DNA of 64,000 nucleotides from Butyrivibrio proteoclasticus B316 (GCF_000145035.1 NC_014387.1:1912001-1976000); one strand, 5' to 3'; positions 36,161 through 45,378 are shown, numbered from the stretch's first letter. Made by a program: numbers and translations. The notes: generated from the letters alone by a model not told the origin.

Positions 36161-37579
36161 ATGAAAAAGTTCATGGATGAAGATTTTCTGCTTCTTAGTG
36201 AACCAGCTAAAAAGCTCTATCATGATTATGCAGAGAATATGCCAATTCTTGATTATCATTGCCATATCAGCCCTAAGGAAATAGCTGAAGATCGCCACTT
36301 TGACAATATCACTCAGGTTTGGCTCGGAGGTGACCACTATAAATGGCGTCTTATGAGAGCGTTTGGTCTTGATGAGAAGTATATGACAGGAGATGCTTCT
36401 GACAAAGAGAAGTTTCTTATGTTTGCAAAGTGTCTTGGACGTGCTGTAGGTAATCCTCTTTACCACTGGGCACACTTAGAGCTCAAAAAATACTTCGGTT
36501 ATGACGGAGTACTTAATGAGAAAACTGCTGAAGAAGTTTACGATATCTGCAACAAGGTTCTTCAGTCACCTGACATGAGTGTTCGTAAGCTTATCAAGAT
36601 GAGTAATGTTACTCTTATCTGTACTACAGATGATCCTATCGATACTCTTGAGTGGCATGACAAGATTCGTGAGGATGCTTCATTTGATGTTAAGGTTCTT
36701 CCGGCTTGGCGTCCTGATAAAGCCAAGAATATCAGAAAACCAGAATTCGTATCCTACATTGATACCCTTTCAGAAGTTAGTGGTGTTAAGATTAATTCTT
36801 TTGCAACTCTCAAGGAAGCTCTCAGAGTAAGACTTGATTACTTTGCTTCCAAGGGATGTAATGTTACAGACCATGCTCTTGAATATGTAATGTACAAGCC
36901 CGCTACAGAAGCAGAGATTGAAGAGATTTTTGCAAAGAGACTTGCAGGCAAGGAACTTACATACGAAGAAGATCTCAAGTATCAGACAGCATTCATGCTC
37001 TTTGAAGGCGAAGAAATTGCCAAGAGAGACTGGGTAATGCAGCTTCACTTCGGATGTAAGCGTGACAACAATACTCCAATGTTTGAAAAGCTTGGTCCTG
37101 ATACAGGTTTTGATACAATTGATGCATACTATCCTATGGGTGAACTTGCAGATTTCCTTGATGCACTTCACTCCAAGAAGATGCTTCCTAAGACTATTCT
37201 TTACAGTCTTAACCCTAATGACAACAAGATTATCAATACTACTCTTAACGCCTTCAACGAAGGCCCTGTAGTAGCCAAGATCCAGCAGGGAAGCGCATGG
37301 TGGTTCAATGATACCAAACTCGGTATGGAACAACAGCTTGCCTCTGTAGCAGAATCAGGTAACCTTTCCGGTTTTGTCGGAATGCTTACAGATTCCAGAA
37401 GTTTCACATCATATACAAGGCATGATTACTTCCGTAGAATCCTGTGCAATTACCTTGGTTCACTTGTTGAAAACGGTGAGTATCCTGCAGAAGATCTCGA
37501 TATTCTTGGCGAGATTGCAGCAGATATCTCCTACAATAATGCAGTAAGATATTTCAAATTTCCTTTAGAAACGAGATAA
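36161..37579 (+). CDS. uxaC: Glucuronate/galacturonate isomerase
   Basis: Isomerises D-glucuronate to fructuronate and galacturonate to tagaturonate. The 472 residues fit the amidohydrolase-related family; the metal-binding HxH is H33/H35 in DYHCHISPKE, and the C-terminal GSAWWFNDTKLGMEQQL and DSRSFTSYTRHDYFRR motifs are characteristic. GGAGG lies eight bases before the ATG. The LacI-family gene follows immediately, so regulator and enzyme are co-transcribed. Confidence 0.97.
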   Translation: MKKFMDEDFLLLSEPAKKLYHDYAENMPILDYHCHISPKEIAEDRHFDNITQVWLGGDHYKWRLMRAFGLDEKYMTGDASDKEKFLMFAKCLGRAVGNPLYHWAHLELKKYFGYDGVLNEKTAEEVYDICNKVLQSPDMSVRKLIKMSNVTLICTTDDPIDTLEWHDKIREDASFDVKVLPAWRPDKAKNIRKPEFVSYIDTLSEVSGVKINSFATLKEALRVRLDYFASKGCNVTDHALEYVMYKPATEAEIEEIFAKRLAGKELTYEEDLKYQTAFMLFEGEEIAKRDWVMQLHFGCKRDNNTPMFEKLGPDTGFDTIDAYYPMGELADFLDALHSKKMLPKTILYSLNPNDNKIINTTLNAFNEGPVVAKIQQGSAWWFNDTKLGMEQQLASVAESGNLSGFVGMLTDSRSFTSYTRHDYFRRILCNYLGSLVENGEYPAEDLDILGEIAADISYNNAVRYFKFPLETR

Positions 37580-37585
37580 TTGCTT

Positions 37586-38608
37586 ATGAGTAACCAGATG
37601 ACAATATATGATATTTCCAAAAAGGCTGGTGTTTCTATTGCCACAGTATCAAGAGTACTAAACGGCAGTACAAACGTTAAACCTCGTACCAAGAAAAAGG
37701 TAATGGATATCATCGAGCAGTATGGCTACAAACCCAATGCCTTTGCCAGAGGTCTTGGCCTTAATTCTATGAAGACAATCGGTATTTTATGTGCCGATGC
37801 TTCTGACCTTTATCTTGCAAAAGCTATTTATTACATCGAACAGAATTTAAGAGAAAATGGTTATCACTCCGTATTATGTTGTACTGGTTATGAAATGGCT
37901 TCAAGGAAAGATTCACTCAATCTTCTCCTGTCTCAACATGTAGACAGTGTTGTAATGGTAGGTTCTAACTTCATCATGAACAATGCCGAAGACAACCAAT
38001 ACGTCAAGGATGCGGCTGCCACTGTTCCAATCATGCTCTTAAATGCTGACTTTGATTGTTCTAATGTCTATTGCACTTTATGCGATGATTATAAGGCAAC
38101 TCAGGACGCTACTGAAAAGATGCTTGACGCTGGCATGCAGAATATTCTCTATCTGTACAATTCGAACTCCTACTCCGGTCTCAAAAAGCTCGCCGGATAT
38201 CAGAATGCTCTTTTAACTCACGATATTCCTCTCAAGAAGGAATTGCAGCAGTGCTTTAAAGGCAGCCATGAAGATATAGATGGGGTTAAGAATTTTGTAG
38301 ATCATATCTACAAAAAAGGAATCAGATTTGACGGTATAGTTACAAGCGATGATTTCCTTGCTGTCGGTGCAATGAATTTTGCCAGAGCCAACAACATAAA
38401 TGTTCCCGGTGATCTGCAGATCATAGGTTACAATAATTCTATTTTGACTCTTTGTTCGGAACCTGATATTTCTTCTGTAGATAACAGATTGGAGGATATG
38501 TGTATCCAGCTTGTTAAAACTCTTATTGGTACACTATCTCAAAACGAAATGCCTCAAAAGACTATCTTTTCCGGCGAACTGATCAAAAGGGGATCTACTT
38601 CCTTTTAA
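37586..38608 (+). CDS. LacI-family regulator, probably of hexuronate genes
   Basis: About 340 residues. N-terminal LacI helix-turn-helix and hinge (MTIYDISKKAGVSIATVSRVLNG), then a periplasmic-binding-protein-like ligand domain. Located 6 bases after uxaC; B. subtilis ExuR is a LacI-family regulator of the same enzymes, so autoregulated control of uxaC and uxaA is likely through the two matching dyads. ATG 37586 is preferred; TTG 37580 and ATG 37598 are alternatives. Inducer unknown. Confidence 0.85.
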   Translation: MSNQMTIYDISKKAGVSIATVSRVLNGSTNVKPRTKKKVMDIIEQYGYKPNAFARGLGLNSMKTIGILCADASDLYLAKAIYYIEQNLRENGYHSVLCCTGYEMASRKDSLNLLLSQHVDSVVMVGSNFIMNNAEDNQYVKDAAATVPIMLLNADFDCSNVYCTLCDDYKATQDATEKMLDAGMQNILYLYNSNSYSGLKKLAGYQNALLTHDIPLKKELQQCFKGSHEDIDGVKNFVDHIYKKGIRFDGIVTSDDFLAVGAMNFARANNINVPGDLQIIGYNNSILTLCSEPDISSVDNRLEDMCIQLVKTLIGTLSQNEMPQKTIFSGELIKRGSTSF

Positions 38609-38614
38609 TGTAAT

Positions 38615-38656
38615 AAGGCCTATTCCTACAAGATAATTGAAGGAATAGGCCTTTTT
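38615..38656 (+). terminator. Terminator of the uxaC-lacI operon
   Basis: AAGGCCTATTCCT (38615-38627) pairs exactly with AGGAATAGGCCTT (38641-38653), followed by a U-run. Confidence 0.9.
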
Positions 38657-38693
38657 CTATGCGTCAAACAAGAAATTTAAAGCATCTGTATTT

Positions 38694-40337
38694 TTACTCG
38701 AGAATTCCGCTAAGAGCAAATACAAGTGGTGAATTCCAATAAATAGTAATCTCATTTAATGAGTAGCAATCAACATGATCAATATAACACTTCATAGGAG
38801 GGAGCCCCTTGCCGCGAAGAGTTTGTGCTCTCTCATCATGAAGTCCGGAATTCGGGCCTCCGGAAACAAGCCCAGGCCACGGCTCTTCGATATCATCAAC
38901 TGCAGTTGGACGAAGATGTGGATTTTTGAATGCCTTCTCTCCGTTTCCTGTCACATAGCTGATATCCATGCTGTTACAGCCAAGTATGTAATCAAGTCCG
39001 GCTTCTAATGCCAATTTATACTCGGGCTTATTGTCAATTCTAATAGCAGTACTAAGAATCATCATATACTTGAGAAGTTCCATGTTACTGCCCCAAATGA
39101 AGTCATTTGCACCCATACAAAGTCCAAATCCGTTCTCTTTGGAAACCTTTACAAGTCTGTCTGCTTCAGCAACAAAACTATTTCTAGCAAGTGAACAAAG
39201 GGCATTTTCCTCTCTCTTTAGCAAAAGAGAAAGTGAACCAAGTCCGGCTACTTCAGCCCAGCCAAGGCATGTAAATACATTACCCTGATAGCCCTTTTTC
39301 TGCGCATACTTATCAAATTCTTCAAGTCTGTTCTTAAGTTCCTGTGCATCACTATAGTATTTGCCATCAGATGTAGCTTCATATAAAGCACAAGCAGCCC
39401 AAAATCTGTTGGAAATATCTTCAGCTTCGTCATACTGTCCTGTATTAGAGCCATCCGGATTAAAGAATAAGAGCTCATCAGGATTATCTAAAAGCCACTT
39501 ATATGCAAGAAGAGACTTCTGCATCAATTTATCTGCATATTCAGCGTCATAGTCCTTATAAACTGTATAAGCCAAAGCAAATACTGCTGCAATATCAGCA
39601 GTTGCAAGAGATGAAACAGAAAACAGGAACAATTCCTCCCTGTCATCTTCAGGCATTAAAAATGGAGCATGGTTAAAGGTTGTTACTTTGTGCCAAACAG
39701 AACCGTTTTCTCTCTGCATCTTCATAAGAAAATCCAGCTCAACCTTTACTTCAGCAAGAATTTCCGGAAGGTTGCCCTTATCTCCTGCCACCTTAGGTAT
39801 ATCATAATGAACATCCAATAGTCCCTTAAAGAATCGAACTCCATATAGTAAATGCGCCACAGCTACCGCTCCGGCTGTAGAATATCTTCCATAGTCTCCT
39901 GCATCATGCCATCCTCCGGTAACATCCACAGGTTCAACCTCTTCGCCATACACAGTAGCCTTTGTCATGTGACAAGGTTTATGATAGTACTCTCCTGCAA
40001 ACTCTTTACTGAGAGCATCTCCGCATCTCAGATAATAAAAGCACTTACAGATGTCCTTCATAAGCTTATCATAAGCGTCATTAGAAATAGTAAATAAAAC
40101 GCTTTCCTGTCCATCTGCTACAATCTTGTACTTACCTTCTTCTGTCAGAGCACTAAAATCGGCCACATTAGTATCTTCTCCAGATATCTCGTCAGTGCCA
40201 AAATGCTCAACTTTTCCGTCAAAAGCCTTTTTTCCGTTTCCATCTACTACGCTAAACTCATTAGCCTGGAAATTTAAAACAGCTTTTTTAGGAGCATTAC
40301 ATAAAAAACCAACCTGATTAACTAATACTTTTTTCAC
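38694..40337 (-). CDS. GH9 glycoside hydrolase without signal peptide (cytoplasmic)
   Basis: 547 residues. An N-terminal Ig-like cellulase domain (VNQVGFLCNAPKKAVL, to about 85) precedes the GH9 (alpha/alpha)6 barrel. Catalytic Asp pair in GGWHDAGDYG (D145, D148) and general acid E529 in DCYSLNEITIYWNSPL. The GTG start has GGAGGG six bases upstream, and the N-terminus is plainly not a secretion signal, so it should cleave imported cello- or beta-glucan oligosaccharides rather than fibre. An extended -10 (TGCTATAAT) lies about 35 bases upstream. Exact specificity unknown. Confidence 0.9.
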   Translation of the reverse strand: MKKVLVNQVGFLCNAPKKAVLNFQANEFSVVDGNGKKAFDGKVEHFGTDEISGEDTNVADFSALTEEGKYKIVADGQESVLFTISNDAYDKLMKDICKCFYYLRCGDALSKEFAGEYYHKPCHMTKATVYGEEVEPVDVTGGWHDAGDYGRYSTAGAVAVAHLLYGVRFFKGLLDVHYDIPKVAGDKGNLPEILAEVKVELDFLMKMQRENGSVWHKVTTFNHAPFLMPEDDREELFLFSVSSLATADIAAVFALAYTVYKDYDAEYADKLMQKSLLAYKWLLDNPDELLFFNPDGSNTGQYDEAEDISNRFWAACALYEATSDGKYYSDAQELKNRLEEFDKYAQKKGYQGNVFTCLGWAEVAGLGSLSLLLKREENALCSLARNSFVAEADRLVKVSKENGFGLCMGANDFIWGSNMELLKYMMILSTAIRIDNKPEYKLALEAGLDYILGCNSMDISYVTGNGEKAFKNPHLRPTAVDDIEEPWPGLVSGGPNSGLHDERAQTLRGKGLPPMKCYIDHVDCYSLNEITIYWNSPLVFALSGILE

Positions 40338-40526
40338 TGTAAGCCCTCCAAAGCACGATATTTACCTTATTATAGCAATTATTCCAAAATGGTTATACTC
40401 AATTATTGCTTATAAACAAACTTTTTTACATTCAAAAAGCTTGTATTCATCTTTACAAGGCACTTTCTTTGGAGTAACTTAATAGCATAAGTCTATACAT
40501 ATATATTTTAAGGGGGATTTTTCAAT

Positions 40527-41162
40527 TTGATTTCACAGCTTCTTGAAACGATAAACTCTAAATATCCGCTATCAAGTCGCGGCTCAGCCGGCTTTGACGG
40601 TATAAAGGTTAAAGGAATGACCTTCAATATCAGTTCTTATGAGGCAGAAGGTCTTGGTCATGTATCTACAATGCAATCCAAGGGATTCTTTGGACTTATG
40701 CAAATGGATACCCTTATCATCACACCTATAGATACAGATCTTCCAATCTATTCTTATGACCGCATTAAAGCCATGGGAAATGATAAGTTATATATCGAAG
40801 TTTATGACACTGTAATAAACAAACCTTCCTTTGCCCCTATGGACAGTGTCAAACAGAAATATAGCGATCTCCCCAAAGCTAATCTTGGAAAGCAATGGTA
40901 TGAAGATATAAGGCTGCCTCAGACAGCTACCTATTCCGGCAAAAGAACTGATTCTGACCGTTTCGACAGTATGGCTCTGGAATATATGAAAGCTTTTATA
41001 AGCATAAATGGAGCCGCTATTGAAGATCAGGAAGCCAAAAATAGTAAAACAGCTTACTATGTGGATGGTCTCTTAAGCAACGGCGGCCCTGCAACTGACG
41101 TATTCTTAAAAGCAATTGGAAAAGAGCGAACAACAACTCTTTTCAAAGAAGTTCTGTTTTAG
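40527..41162 (+). CDS. Unknown 211-residue soluble protein
   Basis: No signal peptide or membrane segment and no family I can name with confidence. The central strand-rich part (MDTLIITPIDTDLPIYSYD, then DKLYIEVYDTVI) is reminiscent of the ferredoxin-dependent bilin reductase fold, but that is only an impression. The TTG start has AGGGGG about ten bases upstream. It overlaps the convergent ROK kinase gene by 20 bases at the 3' end. The divergent neighbour is GH9. Codon use looks like the neighbours. Confidence 0.6.
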   Translation: MISQLLETINSKYPLSSRGSAGFDGIKVKGMTFNISSYEAEGLGHVSTMQSKGFFGLMQMDTLIITPIDTDLPIYSYDRIKAMGNDKLYIEVYDTVINKPSFAPMDSVKQKYSDLPKANLGKQWYEDIRLPQTATYSGKRTDSDRFDSMALEYMKAFISINGAAIEDQEAKNSKTAYYVDGLLSNGGPATDVFLKAIGKERTTTLFKEVLF

Positions 41163-42021
41163 CATCTATGGCAAGCTTAATTGCTCCCATAATGCCCTGA
41201 TCATCATTTAAACTGGCTGGAACTATATATTCATCAAGATTCTCAAGAGTCTTCGTGTTTATATATCCGGCCATTTTTTCTTTAAATACTCTTCTGATAA
41301 GAGGAAAAAGCTGCATCTGATGCATAACTCCTCCTCCAAGGATTATTTTCTGAGGGCTAAGTGTCATGCAATAATTGACAAGCGCTGTGCCTATATAATC
41401 AGCCTCAAGCTCCCATACTGCAGCATCATCAGTAAGCTCTTTGGCACTTCTCCCCCATCTCTTTTCAATCGAAGGTCCGGCTGCAAGCCCTTCCAGGCAA
41501 CTGTCATGATAAGGACAAACGCACTGTCCTTTGTCGTCAGACCTTTTAGCAATGATCACATGACCAAGTTCAGGATGCATCATCCCGTGCAAAAGTTTCC
41601 CATTAGTCATAACTCCACCGCCAATACCTGTGCCGATTGTAAGGTAAATAGCATCTGTAAGGCCTTGAGCACAGCCATATGTTATCTCACCAAGAAGAGA
41701 CCCATTAACATCTGTGTCAAATCCCACCGGAATCCCAAGTGCCTTCTCAACATATCCAACAATATTAAATTTCTTCCATGCAGTCTTGGGAGTTGAAGTA
41801 ATAAAGCCATAGGTTTCAGACTTTCTGTCGAGATCTATAGGGCCAAAGCATGCAATACCAATTGCCTCTATTCCCTTATCCCTAAAATAAGATATTATCT
41901 CAGGCATAGTTTCATCAGGTGTTGTAGTAGGAATAGAAACCTGCTCATATATCTTACCGGTTTCATCGCCTATAGCGCATACCATCTTAGTTCCGCCTGC
42001 TTCTAACGCTCCATATAACAT
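41143..42021 (-). CDS. ROK-family sugar kinase (fructokinase-like, zinc-binding)
   Basis: 292 residues. N-terminal ATP motif ALEAGGTKMVCAIGD, sugar-binding DTDVNGSLLGE, GTGIGGG loop, and a zinc site spanning ELGHV through CVCPYHDSC. The layout matches B. subtilis GmuE/YdhR-type fructokinases; the true substrate (fructose, mannose or glucose) is uncertain. GGAGGG precedes the ATG. It probably phosphorylates a monosaccharide from the glycan locus, or may belong with mnmA downstream by chance. Confidence 0.88.
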   Translation of the reverse strand: MLYGALEAGGTKMVCAIGDETGKIYEQVSIPTTTPDETMPEIISYFRDKGIEAIGIACFGPIDLDRKSETYGFITSTPKTAWKKFNIVGYVEKALGIPVGFDTDVNGSLLGEITYGCAQGLTDAIYLTIGTGIGGGVMTNGKLLHGMMHPELGHVIIAKRSDDKGQCVCPYHDSCLEGLAAGPSIEKRWGRSAKELTDDAAVWELEADYIGTALVNYCMTLSPQKIILGGGVMHQMQLFPLIRRVFKEKMAGYINTKTLENLDEYIVPASLNDDQGIMGAIKLAIDAKTELL

Positions 42022-42080
42022 ACCTAATCTCCCTCCAAAACAAACTCTTTAACCCATCGATACACCACTAAAAATTTGTA

Positions 42081-43202
42081 TCAATCAACAACACAGTCAA
42101 TGATACCGCCTCCAAGAACAATATCACCATCATACAGAACAGCTGACTGGCCGGCTGTAATAGCTCTTTGAGCTTCATCAAAAACAACTCTGGCTCTTTT
42201 TTCTCCAAGTGGAAGAACTGATGCCGGCTGCTCTTTGTGCTTGTACCTGATCTTGGCCTGACATCTAAACTCATTAGTAGGCTCTGATCCGGTAATCCAA
42301 TGGAAATCTCTGATTATCATTTCTCTTTTGAATAAATCTATGTTGTCAGCAAGTATGACTTTATTGTTCTCAACATCGAGTTTGGTAACATACAACCTTC
42401 TGTCTGCAGGAATCCCAAGTCCTCTCCTCTGGCCTATCGTATAATTGATAATACCATCATGAGTTCCCAGAACATTGCCATCTTTATCGACAAAGTCCCC
42501 CTTTGGATAGTCCTTGCCGCGATATCTGTGAATCATTCCGGCATAATCGCCATCAGGAACAAAGCAGATATCCTGACTCTCACTTTTGTGAGAGGTCACA
42601 AAGCCATTCTCCTCAGCGATTGCTCTGACTTCAGGCTTGGTAAATTCGCCAAGAGGAAAAAGAGTATGCCTTAGCTGTTCCTCAGACAGATCGTATAACA
42701 CATAGCTCTGATCTTTATTCAAGTCCTTGGCTTTTAGAAGATAAAAATGACCGTCACGCTCCTCAATTCTTGCATAATGGCCGGTAACTATATAATCGCA
42801 GCCAAGCTCTCTTGCTCTCTTATAGAGACTGTCAAATTTAAGGTACTTATTACATCTGATACAGGGATTGGGGGTTTCACCACGCTCATAGCTGCAAACA
42901 AAGGGCTCAATAACCTTATCCCTAAACTCAGCTTCATAATGATAAATGTTATAATCTATTCCAAGTTTATCGCATACAGACCTGGCATCCTTGGTGTCTT
43001 CAATACTGCAACAGGTTCCAAGAAGATCAAGTCCGACCATATCATTCTCATAAAGTCTCATTGTACAGCCAATGCAGTTATATCCCTTTTTAAGGGTAAG
43101 AGCAGCTGCCACGCTACTGTCAACGCCACCACTCATGGCTATAAGTGCAGTATTCTTCTCAACTTTTGTTTCTGTAACAGGCTTAAATTCTAATCCATCC
43201 AT
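42081..43202 (-). CDS. mnmA: tRNA-specific 2-thiouridylase MnmA
   Basis: Thiolates U34 of Lys, Glu and Gln tRNAs. The 373 residues carry the PP-loop AMSGGVDSS (22-30), the catalytic Cys in TPNPCIRCN and the second in SQDICFVPDGDY. A 16-residue N-terminal lead precedes the P-loop strand; a shorter start inside it is possible but no better ribosome site is visible. Confidence 0.95.
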   Translation of the reverse strand: MDGLEFKPVTETKVEKNTALIAMSGGVDSSVAAALTLKKGYNCIGCTMRLYENDMVGLDLLGTCCSIEDTKDARSVCDKLGIDYNIYHYEAEFRDKVIEPFVCSYERGETPNPCIRCNKYLKFDSLYKRARELGCDYIVTGHYARIEERDGHFYLLKAKDLNKDQSYVLYDLSEEQLRHTLFPLGEFTKPEVRAIAEENGFVTSHKSESQDICFVPDGDYAGMIHRYRGKDYPKGDFVDKDGNVLGTHDGIINYTIGQRRGLGIPADRRLYVTKLDVENNKVILADNIDLFKREMIIRDFHWITGSEPTNEFRCQAKIRYKHKEQPASVLPLGEKRARVVFDEAQRAITAGQSAVLYDGDIVLGGGIIDCVVD

Positions 43203-43231
43203 ACTAAAAACCTAAATCCTATAAAAATCCC

Positions 43232-44206
43232 TTATCTCACGATAGCAAAAGCAATCTGAGCTACATAAATAAGTATCATGATAATACCTTCTGGTCTGTT
43301 GAGCTCTTTTTTACTAACAAGGAAAAGATATGTAATAAGGCTCATAAATATAAGAACAATAAGATCAAAAAATGATGCAAAATTAACAGCCACAGGATGA
43401 AGCACTGCGGAAACTCCAAGGATAAGCATCAGATTAAAAATATTCGATCCTATTACATTTCCTACAGCAAGCCCTGTTTCATTCTTGCGGGCAGCAATAA
43501 CAGATGTAACAAGCTCAGGAAGTGAAGTTCCAAAAGCAACAACAGTAAGACCGATAAGTGTCTCTGTCATTCCGAAGAATCTGGCTATCTCTTTGGCGCT
43601 ATAAACAACTGCCTGACCTCCGGCCACAATAGCTGCAAGTCCAAGAATAATGAATAAAAGGCATTTCCAAACAGGCATCAGTTCTTCCTCTGACTCCTCT
43701 GTCTTGTTGCTCTTGGCGGCTCTGATAAGCCATAGTATATAACATACAAAAATAATGATCAGAGCAGCACCTTCTACTCTTCCGATAACGCCGGCATTGT
43801 CAGCCATATCATGCGAAAAAACTCCTCCGGCAAACACGCTTCCTGAAAGAGTAAATACAAACACAAGCAATGTTACAATAATTGAAAAAGGGAAATCTCT
43901 CTTAAAGATATCCTTGTTACCAGGAACAGTGCAAAAAAGAGCACACGCACCAAGTACAACAAGAAGATTGAACATATTGGATCCCACAACATTACTGAGG
44001 GCAATCTCATTAGATCCCTGAAGAGCAGCTGTAGAACTTACCGCAAGTTCAGGAGCACTTGTTCCAAGTGCAACGATCGTAAGACCAATAATAAGACTAG
44101 GTACCCTGAACACTTTAGCAAGTGTAGCAGAGCCATCAACAAAATAGTCAGCTCCCTTAACAAGAGCCACAAAGCCAATAATTAACAGTAACAGATTTAG
44201 TAACAT
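43232..44206 (-). CDS. Sodium/calcium exchanger-type cation antiporter
   Basis: 324 residues with about ten membrane segments and two inverted alpha-repeats carrying GTSAPEL (about 47-53) and GTSLPEL, the ion-binding motifs of the CaCA family. A yybP-ykoY riboswitch lies in its leader, linking it to manganese; the real substrate may thus be Mn2+ or Ca2+. AAGGAGG lies upstream of the ATG. Confidence 0.93.
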   Translation of the reverse strand: MLLNLLLLIIGFVALVKGADYFVDGSATLAKVFRVPSLIIGLTIVALGTSAPELAVSSTAALQGSNEIALSNVVGSNMFNLLVVLGACALFCTVPGNKDIFKRDFPFSIIVTLLVFVFTLSGSVFAGGVFSHDMADNAGVIGRVEGAALIIIFVCYILWLIRAAKSNKTEESEEELMPVWKCLLFIILGLAAIVAGGQAVVYSAKEIARFFGMTETLIGLTVVAFGTSLPELVTSVIAARKNETGLAVGNVIGSNIFNLMLILGVSAVLHPVAVNFASFFDLIVLIFMSLITYLFLVSKKELNRPEGIIMILIYVAQIAFAIVR

Positions 44207-44231
44207 ATTTTTTCCTCCTTAAAAATATGCA

Positions 44232-44366
44232 GAAAAAAAGAGACCTTTTTTCCACAAAAAAATTGTGGTAAAAGTCTCGCTAATTATAACATATCCCGAG
44301 GATAAATCCTGTGCTGACGATATATGTTACATGTGATAGTCACATGCCAGCTACTCCCTATTACCT
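44232..44366 (-). ncRNA. yybP-ykoY manganese riboswitch with expression platform
   Basis: On the minus strand the conserved GGGAGTAGC, CGTCAGCAC, CCTCGGGA and GCGAGACTTTTACC elements occur in family order. The last segment pairs with GGTCTC to form a terminator with a U7 tail (44233-44279). The family binds Mn2+ and turns on efflux-type genes. It leaves 25 bases to the exchanger ATG. Confidence 0.92.
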
Positions 44367-44372
44367 TTGTTT

Positions 44373-44402
44373 ATTATAGCACAGCCCAAAAATAAATAGC
44401 AA
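44373..44402 (-). promoter_or_regulatory. Promoter of the riboswitch/exchanger transcript
   Basis: Minus-strand -35 TTGCTA (44397-44402), 18-base spacer, -10 TATAAT (44373-44378). The inferred start falls just before the riboswitch. Confidence 0.7.
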
Positions 44403-44403
44403 T

Positions 44404-44460
44404 AAAAAACCTGCAAAGCCCAAAACAAGGTTTTCTAATTCCTGTTAAGCTCTGCAGGTT
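44404..44460 (-). terminator. Terminator of mscL
   Basis: AACCTGCA arms (44408-44415 with 44453-44460) close a longer branched stem; six U follow on the minus strand. It overlaps the promoter for the exchanger by design or compaction. Confidence 0.7.
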
Positions 44461-44473
44461 AATATAACTCAAA

Positions 44474-44956
44474 TTATAAGTCCGATGTACAGCAAGGACA
44501 TTTAGTGGCTTCAATATTAATCTCACTCTTACACTTAGGGCAAATCTTGGTTGTAGCCGGTGCTTCTGCTTCTTCCTTGGCAAACTTATTAGAAACGTTG
44601 TTCATAAATTTAACAAGTAAAAAGATAACAAGTGCCATCAGCACAAAGTTGATAACTACAGTAATAAATGTTCCATAGTTAAGAGTAGCCGCTCCTGCCT
44701 CTTTGGCTGCCTCAAGAGTAGCATAATCACCGCCATCAAGAACTACAAATTTGTTATTGAAATCTACTCCACCGGTAAGAAGGCTGATAACTGGCATAAT
44801 AATATCATCTACGAGTGATGAAATTATTTTCTGGAAAGCACCGCCGATAATAACACCGACTGCCATATCCATTACATTTCCGCGCATAATGAATTCACGG
44901 AATTCCCCTGCAAGACTCTTGCCCTTGCCAGCTGCTTTTTTCATTTTTTCTGTCAT
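44474..44956 (-). CDS. mscL: Large-conductance mechanosensitive channel with C-terminal zinc ribbon
   Basis: Emergency osmotic release channel. The 160 residues have the MscL N-terminus FREFIMRGNVMDMAVGVIIGGAF and two membrane segments (about 28-52 and 92-116). The C-terminal helix is replaced or followed by a zinc ribbon with CPKC and CPCC pairs (last 24 residues). Such ribbons occur in other Firmicute MscL proteins. An extended -10 (TGGTATAAT, 45051-45059) lies about 95 bases upstream. Confidence 0.93.
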   Translation of the reverse strand: MTEKMKKAAGKGKSLAGEFREFIMRGNVMDMAVGVIIGGAFQKIISSLVDDIIMPVISLLTGGVDFNNKFVVLDGGDYATLEAAKEAGAATLNYGTFITVVINFVLMALVIFLLVKFMNNVSNKFAKEEAEAPATTKICPKCKSEINIEATKCPCCTSDL

Positions 44957-45176
44957 TTCTCCTGCTTTCTACACAAATACAGTTGTGTTCCCCAAAAAGT
45001 CTGTTGTTAACTTAATAATAAATAGAAATTAAATTTCATTATCACTTGAAATTATACCATATATTGACTAAAATAAAATAGTCGTCACAAATTATTGTAG
45101 AACGATAAATAACAGTTTTCTGTTTTTTCAGATAGAAATACGTTGCTCTAACAATTAAATAGTATTTTTTAGATTT

Positions 45177-45247
45177 GCAGGCATAGTACATCGGTAGTAT
45201 ATCAGCTTCCCAAGCTGAGGAGGCGGGTTCGATTCCCGTTGCCTGCT
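45177..45247 (+). tRNA. tRNA-Gly (anticodon CCC)
   Basis: 71 nucleotides fold as a cloverleaf: acceptor GCAGGCA with TGCCTGC, D stem GTAC/GTAT, anticodon stem TCAGC/GCTGA around TTCCCAA (anticodon 45209-45211), T arm GCGGG-TTCGATT-CCCGT, discriminator U. CCA is not encoded. The 220 bases before it hold the mscL leader and a GACTA/TAGTC hairpin at 45066-45083, nothing else recognised. A short hairpin (45274-45290, AGTCAG/CTGACT) plus TCTTTT follows as terminator. Confidence 0.95.
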
Positions 45248-45273
45248 TTTTATTTTGCAATAAAAACGTAAGC

Positions 45274-45296
45274 AGTCAGGTTAGCTGACTTCTTTT
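45274..45296 (+). terminator. Short terminator after tRNA-Gly
   Basis: AGTCAG, GTTAG loop, CTGACT, then TCTTTT. Confidence 0.55.
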
Positions 45297-45320
45297 CATT
45301 TGAACAGCTCATCATAATTG

Positions 45321-45354
45321 AAAACGGCTACCGCATTAAGCGATAGCCGTTTTC
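45321..45354. terminator. Bidirectional hairpin terminator after the CBM protein gene
   Basis: AAAACGGCTACCGC pairs with GCGATAGCCGTTTT (one mismatch); U-runs on both strands. Serves the minus-strand CBM gene and may back up the tRNA terminator. Confidence 0.82.
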
Positions 45355-45378
45355 TTCTGAGAAAGAGTTTATTTTACA

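Noticed and set aside
36770-37333. 187-residue minus-strand frame opposite uxaC
   Set aside because: Cys- and Ile-rich mirror frame of a certain gene.
45042-45260. Short minus-strand frame over tRNA-Gly
   Set aside because: The translated pattern (ATGIEPASSAWEADILP) is the well-known spurious antisense translation of a tRNA.
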